From positions 1 through 6,320 of the forward strand of contig JAHWJF010000216.1 in the NCBI GenBank assembly GCA_019348515.1: a stretch of DNA of 6,320 bases, written 5' to 3'. The translations under genes and the position numbers were made by a program. Source of the DNA: Chloroflexota bacterium (GTDB taxonomy: Bacteria > Chloroflexota > Chloroflexia > Thermomicrobiales > UBA6265). A model generated the notes under the pieces. It was not told the origin of the DNA, did not search any database, and saw only the letters and a program-made list of their open reading frames with translations. Positions 1-5,371 of this stretch are shown one piece after another; the stretch's first letter is position 1; each line of letters starts with the position of its first letter.

Positions 1-2621
1 GCTTTGTGCAGCTTGGCCAGGAACTCGTCGATCATGAAGGACTCGCGCGTGATCGCCGCAACGTCCGGGTCGTCAGGGAGGAGATCGCGATACTCGTCGC
101 GCAAGGTCAGAATGCAGCTCGGTTCGGTGCCGATGATGGGAATTCCCTGGTGGGCGTACGCCGCCAGAAGGTCCACGTTGCGCCGCGCAAGCTTGCGCGC
201 TTCCTCGACGAACCCCTTGGAGAGCATGGGGCGTCCACAGCAGGCCCGGCGCTCTTCGACGACGACCTCGAATCCAGCCGCCTCCAGCAGCTTCACCGCC
301 GCCATGCCGATGCGCGGGTAGTTGTATTCCGCGAACGTGTCATGGAAATAGACGGCCTTGCCCCGCGTCTGACGCTCTTGTCCCTTGTGCCGTCGCTGAT
401 GCGCGCGCCAGCGATCGGTGAACGTGCGCGACGCGAAGGGGGAAAGGCTCCGCTCCGGAGCCACGTCCAGGACCTTTTTCACCGGCGCATCGAGGCCGAG
501 GCGCATCCCGAGGTTGACGAACGGAGCGAACGGGGACGCCAGGCGGGAGAGACCATGGATGTGACCGAAGACGCGAGACCGCGCCGTTGTGCCGTGCTCG
601 GCCTGGTAGTGGGCGAGGAACTCGGTCTTCATCCTCGCCATGTCGACGCTGGAGGGGCATTCCGTCTTGCACGCCTTGCAGGAAAGGCAGAGATCGAGCA
701 CGTCGTAGACGTCTTTCGACGCCAGGTCCGGGCGGTCGAGCGTCCCTCTCGCAAGAGCATCGCGGAGGGCGTTTGCGCGTCCACGTGTGGAATCCTTTTC
801 GTCACGAGTGGCCATGAACGAGGGGCACATGGTGCCGGCTTTCAGCTTGCGGCAAACGCCCGCCCCATTGCACATCTCGACGGCGCGGGCAAATCCTCCT
901 TCGGCACTGAAGTCGAGGTAGGTCTTCGGCTCGCGTGCCCGGTAGGATGGTCCGAAGCGCAAGTTCTCGGTCATCGGCGGGGCGTCGACCTTCTTGCCGG
1001 GGTTCATCAGCCCTAATGGATCCCAGATGCGCTTGAACTCGCGCATCGCCGCATAGAGCTCCCGGCCAAAAATCAGCTCGTTGAGCTCGGACCGTTGCAG
1101 GCCGTCGCCATGCTCCCCCGACATCACGCCGCCGAAGCGACGTGCAAGGCCGGCGGCGGCATACGCCATGTCTGACATCGACTCCACCCCTTCCACCGTC
1201 TTGAGGTTGATCAGGGGGCGGATGTGGAGACAGCCAGCCGACGCGTGCGCGTAGTACGCGGCCGTGGTGCCGTGCGCGGCAACGAGATCCTCGATGGCGC
1301 CCACATACTCGGCGAGATGCTCGACGGGGACGGAGACGTCTTCGATGACCGGGATCGGTTTGTGGTCGCCGCGCACGCTCATCAGAAGCCCGAGACCAGC
1401 TTTGCGCACCGACCAGACATCTTCCTGCCGGGCAGGGTCGAGGACCACGACGGGGTCTGCCGTAGTGCGGACGCCTCGGGCGACAAGATGCGCCTTGAGG
1501 CGCTCGGCCTTCTGCTCCAATTCGGCGTCGCTCTCGCCGTAGAACTCCACCACCAGCACGGCGGCGGGATCCCCTTCGATCATCGAGATTTGACTTGCGA
1601 ACCCGGGTTGTGACCGCGTCAGATTGATCAGCATGCGGCCCATCAGCTCGACCGCGGAGGGATCGGTCTCCAGGATCACGGGGGTCGCGGCCATGGAGGC
1701 GACCAGCTCGTCGAACTGAAGCAGGACGAGAGCGGTCTTTGTCGGTCTTGGTACCAGTCGGAACGTGACTTCGAGCAGTGTGGCCAGGGTGCCTTCGGAC
1801 GAGACCAGTAACCGGGCTGGATTGAACTCGACGTCGGGTTTGAGCAATTGATCGAGCGAGTAGCCGGTGGCGCGCCGCCAATGCGGCGGGAAATCACGGG
1901 CGATCAATCCGCCGTAGCGCTCCCGAAACGCCAGGAGTTGGCTGAAAAGGCGGCCTTTGGCGTCGTCTAGACTGGCGCGGCCGGCCATTGCCGCGGGCGC
2001 GATCGGACCGAGATCGACAACGGAGCCGGCGACCATCGCGGCTTTCACGGCGCGCACGTTGTCCCCGGTCATGCCGTAAAGGATCGAGTGTGACCCGGCC
2101 GAGTTGTTGCCGATCACCCCACCCGCGGTGGCGCGATTGGCGGAGGCTGGATCAGGGCCGAACATCATGCCAGTCGGTTTGAGCTGACGATTGAGGGCGT
2201 CAACATTGATGCCTGGCTCAACCGTTACGGTGCGTCCTTCGACATCGACGCTGAGGACCCTCGACACCGCCTTCGAGAAGTCGATGCCGAGCGCCGCGCC
2301 GACAGTCTGTCCAGAGAGTGACGAGCCGCCGCCGCGTGGCAGCAGCGGCACGCGATGCTGGGTGGCAATCTCGATGGTGGCCAGAACGTCCTCGCTGGAC
2401 GCGGGAATGACGACTCCGACCGGGTCGATCTGATAGTTCGACGCGTCGGTGCTGTAGAGCATCCGGGAGACCGCGTCGAAACGCACTTCGCCCGCGATCC
2501 TGCGCTCCAATTCGTCCTGGAGCGCCCTTGCGGCGAACGGCAGGGCACCATCCGCGTGGGATGCACTGCCGTTTGGATGAGCGTGCCTTGCGCTGGGTTG
2601 ACCGGATACGGTGGCGGTCAT
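1..2621 (-). CDS. FAD-linked oxidase with Fe-S and CCG domains (YdiJ / GlcD-GlcF fusion type), C-terminus cut by window edge
   Basis: It probably oxidises a D-2-hydroxyacid (D-lactate, glycolate or D-2-hydroxyglutarate) and passes electrons through Fe-S clusters to the respiratory chain. I read 873 codons from ATG at 2621 with no frameshift or stop. Residues 55-290 form the FAD-binding (PCMH) domain, with PRGGGSSLSGQTVG at 95-108 and NNSAGSHSILYGMTGDNV at 172-189. Residues about 295-545 form the FAD-oxidase C domain, with CLHIRP at 464-469 and SGEHGDG at 501-507. Iron-sulfur motifs follow: C584-x5-C590-x8-C599-P, then CLSCKACKTECP at 645-656. A cysteine-rich domain begins with ACCGRPM (793-799) and GTEPSC (831-836). 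The second CCG motif usual in this family is missing, so about 100 residues probably lie beyond the edge. The first 25 residues are Ala/His/Gly-rich and look unconserved. GGAGAGGA at 2632-2639 supports the start. The family is clear; the substrate is not. Confidence 0.93.
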   Translation of the reverse strand, partial: MTATVSGQPSARHAHPNGSASHADGALPFAARALQDELERRIAGEVRFDAVSRMLYSTDASNYQIDPVGVVIPASSEDVLATIEIATQHRVPLLPRGGGSSLSGQTVGAALGIDFSKAVSRVLSVDVEGRTVTVEPGINVDALNRQLKPTGMMFGPDPASANRATAGGVIGNNSAGSHSILYGMTGDNVRAVKAAMVAGSVVDLGPIAPAAMAGRASLDDAKGRLFSQLLAFRERYGGLIARDFPPHWRRATGYSLDQLLKPDVEFNPARLLVSSEGTLATLLEVTFRLVPRPTKTALVLLQFDELVASMAATPVILETDPSAVELMGRMLINLTRSQPGFASQISMIEGDPAAVLVVEFYGESDAELEQKAERLKAHLVARGVRTTADPVVVLDPARQEDVWSVRKAGLGLLMSVRGDHKPIPVIEDVSVPVEHLAEYVGAIEDLVAAHGTTAAYYAHASAGCLHIRPLINLKTVEGVESMSDMAYAAAGLARRFGGVMSGEHGDGLQRSELNELIFGRELYAAMREFKRIWDPLGLMNPGKKVDAPPMTENLRFGPSYRAREPKTYLDFSAEGGFARAVEMCNGAGVCRKLKAGTMCPSFMATRDEKDSTRGRANALRDALARGTLDRPDLASKDVYDVLDLCLSCKACKTECPSSVDMARMKTEFLAHYQAEHGTTARSRVFGHIHGLSRLASPFAPFVNLGMRLGLDAPVKKVLDVAPERSLSPFASRTFTDRWRAHQRRHKGQERQTRGKAVYFHDTFAEYNYPRIGMAAVKLLEAAGFEVVVEERRACCGRPMLSKGFVEEARKLARRNVDLLAAYAHQGIPIIGTEPSCILTLRDEYRDLLPDDPDVAAITRESFMIDEFLAKLHK

Positions 2622-2631
2622 CTTGGTAGAT

Positions 2632-2639
2632 TCCTCTCC
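2632..2639 (-). promoter_or_regulatory. Shine-Dalgarno site of the FAD/Fe-S oxidase
   Basis: On the minus strand the bases GGAGAGGA lie 10 bases upstream of the ATG at 2621. This purine-rich match to the 16S anti-SD sequence favours that start over in-frame downstream codons such as Met54. Confidence 0.65.
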
Positions 2640-2702
2640 AGGGCCCGGGGGCGCATCGCGACGCCGCCGAACTGGTGCAAACATGCGGTGACTTGGCGCC
2701 CG

Positions 2703-2711
2703 AGTGTAGCA
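2703..2711 (-). promoter_or_regulatory. Candidate extended -10 promoter for the FAD/Fe-S oxidase
   Basis: The minus strand reads TG-C-TACACT, an extended -10 element (TACACT matches TATAAT at 4 of 6 positions). No good -35 hexamer is present. The sequence at 17-base spacing (2726-2731) is AATAGA, which an extended -10 promoter can tolerate. Transcription would begin near 2696 and leave a leader of about 75 bases. This comes from consensus matching only. Confidence 0.4.
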
Positions 2712-2729
2712 CCGCGGAATCTCGTTCTA

Positions 2730-2758
2730 TTGCCGGGTCTCGATCCCGCCGGTACCAT
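2730..2758 (+). promoter_or_regulatory. Candidate sigma-70-type promoter for the TrpB2-like gene
   Basis: TTGCCG (2730-2735) and TACCAT (2753-2758) are separated by exactly 17 bases. Each matches the sigma-70 consensus at 4 of 6 positions. Transcription would start near 2765, giving a leader of about 75 bases. The -35 box overlaps the region where the divergent oxidase promoter would have its own -35. No operator or known regulator site was recognised. Confidence 0.45.
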
Positions 2759-2792
2759 GCGCGCACGTGTGATTTCCGCCATGAGCCGTCTT

Positions 2793-2822
2793 GACGCCGG
2801 TGGCCGCAACGGCGCAAGCGTC
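2793..2822 (+). other. Possible leader hairpin just upstream of the TrpB2-like gene's Shine-Dalgarno site
   Basis: GACGC (2793-2797) pairs with GCGTC (2818-2822). Inside it, GCCG (2803-2806) pairs with CGGC (2810-2813) around a CAA loop. An alternative pairing, CGCCG (2795-2799) with CGGCG (2810-2814), competes with this fold. The structure ends five bases before the SD. No T-tract follows, so it is not a terminator. In GC-rich DNA such a hairpin can arise by chance. Confidence 0.25.
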
Positions 2823-2826
2823 CGTC

Positions 2827-2833
2827 GGAGGAG
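2827..2833 (+). promoter_or_regulatory. Strong Shine-Dalgarno site deciding the TrpB2-like start
   Basis: GGAGGAG lies seven bases before the ATG at 2841, at near-ideal strength and spacing. An in-frame ATG at 2781 has no such site upstream (the preceding bases are pyrimidine-rich). The reading frame stays open further upstream still, but that stretch overlaps the oxidase gene and has no family resemblance. The start at 2841 is therefore preferred. Confidence 0.8.
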
Positions 2834-2840
2834 TGCTTCG

Positions 2841-4208
2841 ATGTCAGAACGAACCCGGTATCTCCTGCCGGAGGACGCTATTCCGACGTCCTGGTACAAC
2901 CTGGCCGCCGACTTGCCGAGTCCACCGCCGCCCGTGCTCCATCCGGGTACGCACCAACCGATCGGGCCAGACGACCTGGCGCCCCTCTTTCCGATGGCCG
3001 TCATCGTCCAGGAAGTATCGACGGAGCGCTTCATCCCGATCCCGGAGGAGGTGCTTGCGGTCTACCGGTTGTGGCGGCCGACTCCACTGTATCGAGCCCA
3101 CCGGCTCGAGAGTGAGTTGGGGCTGCCCGCGAACGTGCGCATCTTCTACAAGTACGAAGGTGGCAGCCCGGCTGGTTCACACAAGCCGAACACCGCTGTC
3201 CCACAGGCGTACTACGCCAAGCAAGAGGGTGTGAGGCGGATCGCTACGGAAACCGGCGCCGGCCAATGGGGCAGCGCGCTCGCGCTCGCGGGATCGCTAT
3301 TCGATCTGGAGATCAAGGTCTACATGGTCAAGATCTCCTACGCGCAAAAACCGTATCGACGGGCGCTTATGGAGACGTGGGGGGCGCAGTGCGTCGCCTC
3401 ACCTAGCTCGGATACCAACGCGGGGAGGACGATCCTGGCCCTGGACCCGGACTCCAATGGCTCGCTGGGTATCGCCATCTCGGAAGCGGTCGAAGATGCG
3501 GCGACCCGCGACGACACCAAATATGCCCTCGGCTCGGTGCTGAACCATGTGCTCTTGCACCAAACCGTGATCGGGCAGGAGGCGATGCAACAGCTCGAGA
3601 TGGCCGACGCGTACCCTGACGTTGTCATCGGGTGCGTCGGCGGCGGCTCGAACTTCGCCGGCATCAGCTTTCCGTTCGTGCGTGAGAAGCTAGCAGGGAA
3701 ACCAATCCGCATCGTCGCCGCGGAGCCGGCGGCGTGTCCGACACTGACGAGAGGCACTTACGCATACGATTTCGGCGACACCGGTCAGCTCACGCCCTTG
3801 GTGAAGATGCACACCTTGGGGCACACGTTTGTCCCAGCGGGGATTCATGCTGGTGGCCTGCGGTACCACGGCGCGGCGCCGTTGGTGAGCATGCTCCTCG
3901 ATGATGGACTGATCGAGGCCACCGCGATCAAGCAGCGCGCCGCGTTCGAGGCGGCTGTCCTCTTCGGACGCACAGAAGGGATCGTTCCCGCGCCGGAGCC
4001 GTCCCACGCCATTCGCGTCGCCATCGATGAGGCAATGCAAGCCAAGGAAGCCGGTGAGGCAAGGACCATCCTGTTCAACCTGTGTGGGCATGGCTTCTTT
4101 GACCTGTCGGCGTACGACAGTTATCTGTCTGGATCGATGCAGGACTACGAGCATCCACAATCGGAGATCGAAGCGGCGCTGGCCGGGTTGCCGAGTGTCG
4201 CCGAATGA
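2841..4208 (+). CDS. TrpB2-like PLP-dependent enzyme (tryptophan synthase beta-like)
   Basis: This is a fold-type II PLP enzyme of 455 aa, the usual length for the TrpB2 branch and longer than classical TrpB (about 400). The extra N-terminal segment (1-75, with WYN at 18-20 and a Pro-rich run at 26-31) is typical of TrpB2. Landmarks are RPTPLYRA (79-86), GSHKPNTA with the PLP lysine K115 (112-119), ETGAGQWG with the catalytic-type E137 (137-144), the phosphate-binding loop GGGSN (267-271), HAGGLRYHG (336-344) and NLCGHGFFDLSAYD (413-426). C415 stands where classical TrpB has the serine that touches the PLP ring nitrogen. The likely reaction is beta-replacement of L-serine or O-phosphoserine with indole, in the cytosol. 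No trpA is adjacent, so it would act alone or rescue indole. Serine deamination or another indole-independent role remains possible. The protein is complete with no frameshift. The family is sure; the in vivo substrate is not. Confidence 0.93.
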   Translation: MSERTRYLLPEDAIPTSWYNLAADLPSPPPPVLHPGTHQPIGPDDLAPLFPMAVIVQEVSTERFIPIPEEVLAVYRLWRPTPLYRAHRLESELGLPANVRIFYKYEGGSPAGSHKPNTAVPQAYYAKQEGVRRIATETGAGQWGSALALAGSLFDLEIKVYMVKISYAQKPYRRALMETWGAQCVASPSSDTNAGRTILALDPDSNGSLGIAISEAVEDAATRDDTKYALGSVLNHVLLHQTVIGQEAMQQLEMADAYPDVVIGCVGGGSNFAGISFPFVREKLAGKPIRIVAAEPAACPTLTRGTYAYDFGDTGQLTPLVKMHTLGHTFVPAGIHAGGLRYHGAAPLVSMLLDDGLIEATAIKQRAAFEAAVLFGRTEGIVPAPEPSHAIRVAIDEAMQAKEAGEARTILFNLCGHGFFDLSAYDSYLSGSMQDYEHPQSEIEAALAGLPSVAE

Positions 4209-4283
4209 TCTCGGAGGACTCGCTCTGGGCAGGAGAGTAGGATGCCTCTATCCCGCGGCCACCGCTCGCGGCCCCAGCGAGGG

Positions 4284-4289
4284 TATAGT
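4284..4289 (+). promoter_or_regulatory. Candidate -10 box upstream of the membrane coiled-coil gene
   Basis: TATAGT matches the -10 consensus at 5 of 6 positions and lies 47 bases before the GTG start. No convincing -35 is visible at 16-18 bases (17-base spacing gives ACCGCT). A perfect 8-base palindrome, CGCTAGCG (4290-4297), covers the predicted start of transcription. The gap 4209-4336 otherwise shows only a weak hairpin (CTCGC 4265-4269 with GCGAG 4277-4281) without a T-tract, so the upstream gene has no clear terminator here and read-through is possible. Confidence 0.35.
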
Positions 4290-4336
4290 CGCTAGCGCAT
4301 CGCGGTCGTGTCGGCACATGCGGCCAAGGGGACGCC

Positions 4337-5305
4337 GTGGAATCAGCTCTCATTGTGGCGATCGCGCTTCTCATGCTCCTCGGTGGGACCATCGTGCTGT
4401 TATCTAGACAACGGATCCTTCCCTGGAGTCTGCCAGCGCTGAGAGCCTTTGGTGGAGGACCGGGAGTGGATGAGAGTGAACCGGATCCTGAGCTCTCACG
4501 GCCCCTTGGATCGGAAGGGGTTGTTGAGCCCGGTCCGGAGAGCTCGACTGCCGTCGCGCGACGAAACGTCGCGGAAGGGAGGCAGATGCGGACTCTGGAG
4601 GAACGCACTGAGCTCCCAGAACCTGTCCGGATCGATCTCGTTCCCAGTGCTGCTGAGACGCTGGCGGCTCGGCTTGACCGGTTCGAGGAACGTCTCGACG
4701 AGATCGCTCGCGGAGTTGAGCGTCAGGCGACCGAGCTTGGCCAGGAGCTGCGTCGATCTCGAACCGAGCTCGCGCACCGGGCTGAGACCGATGATGCGCG
4801 CTGGGCCACGGCGTTGGAACGGCTGCGGACGGATGTGCTGTTGGCGGTTTCGAGAGCGGCGGCCGAAGGAAATTCCCGAACCGGCACAAAGCGACCCGAG
4901 GTCACCGCCGAGCTGTATGCCAGACTGGCGCGTCTGGAAGCCGCTTTGGCCGCGGTGACGAATCCGATCTTGCTACCCGGTGAGCCGTACGCTCCGCCGG
5001 AGGAGTTCCTTCCGGAAGCGCTGGTATGGGAGAACTGGAACGAGGTTGGAGAGCGCACGTTTTCCCTCGCCGAGGCGCACAGCGCACAGCGCCTGCACCT
5101 ATCAGAGGAGACTCGTGGTGAGGTCGATCTGTTCGTCACCACGCTGCGCACGCTGTTGACGCGATCGGTCTATCCGAATCTCCAGCCGGAACCGGACACG
5201 ACCCAGCAGGCCGCGCTGCGAGCCGCGCTCGAAGAGATCGCGGCAGAGCTGCTGAAGGCGCGCCAGAAGCTCGAGTGGGAGTATCGGGAAGGCCGCTCGA
5301 TTTAG
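4337..5305 (+). CDS. Membrane-anchored coiled-coil protein of unknown function
   Basis: I do not recognise a family in this 322-aa protein. The start is GTG with AAGGGGA (4326-4332) four bases upstream. Starting at the next in-frame ATG (codon 13) would cut the membrane segment. Residues 4-22 form one hydrophobic transmembrane helix or uncleaved signal anchor, followed by SRQR, which suggests that the rest is cytoplasmic by the positive-inside rule. Residues 40-75 are Gly/Pro/Glu-rich and probably flexible. Residues 105-176 are a long charged helix with Leu/Ala heptad spacing, a likely coiled coil, and a second short helix covers 188-207. The C-terminal part (210-322) is more globular: aromatic-rich around 218-242 (FLPEALVWENWNEVGERTF), then mostly helical and ending acidic/basic. 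The layout resembles membrane-tethered scaffold or RmuC-like proteins, but no nuclease motif is seen. It lies 128 bases after the TrpB2-like gene and ends at the terminator at 5349. Confidence 0.8.
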   Translation: MESALIVAIALLMLLGGTIVLLSRQRILPWSLPALRAFGGGPGVDESEPDPELSRPLGSEGVVEPGPESSTAVARRNVAEGRQMRTLEERTELPEPVRIDLVPSAAETLAARLDRFEERLDEIARGVERQATELGQELRRSRTELAHRAETDDARWATALERLRTDVLLAVSRAAAEGNSRTGTKRPEVTAELYARLARLEAALAAVTNPILLPGEPYAPPEEFLPEALVWENWNEVGERTFSLAEAHSAQRLHLSEETRGEVDLFVTTLRTLLTRSVYPNLQPEPDTTQQAALRAALEEIAAELLKARQKLEWEYREGRSI

Positions 5306-5348
5306 CGGCATTGGGTCGCTCCGGGCTCGCGGGTTGACTCTCGTGAGA

Positions 5349-5371
5349 TCCTGAGAACCTCAGGACTTTTT
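5349..5371 (+). terminator. Rho-independent terminator for the plus-strand genes
   Basis: TCCTGAG (5349-5355) pairs perfectly with CTCAGGA (5359-5365) around an AAC loop, followed by C and five Ts (5367-5371). The hairpin starts 43 bases after the TAG of the membrane coiled-coil gene. On the minus strand the same hairpin is followed by TCTCACG, without a T-run, so termination is mainly directed at the plus strand. The right arm and T-tract overlap the last codons and TGA of the convergent peptidase gene. Confidence 0.8.

Noticed and set aside
6..1016. Plus-strand frame of 336 codons over the oxidase gene
   Set aside because: The minus strand gives an uninterrupted match to FAD, Fe-S and CCG motifs over the same bases. 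The plus frame has no recognisable domain.
802..1881. Minus-strand frame of 359 codons, very Arg-rich, within the oxidase gene
   Set aside because: It is in a different frame from the one encoding SGEHGDG and the Cys motifs, and its composition is typical of an off-frame reading of GC-rich DNA.
2355..2840. N-terminal extension of the TrpB2-like gene by up to 162 codons
   Set aside because: The frame is open upstream, but it overlaps the oxidase gene, shows no TrpB2 similarity and lacks a ribosome site. GGAGGAG before 2841 and the normal family length support the shorter protein.
4265..4281. Hairpin CTCGC/GCGAG after the TrpB2-like gene as a terminator
   Set aside because: The stem is only five pairs, no T-run follows, and a -10-like box begins three bases later.
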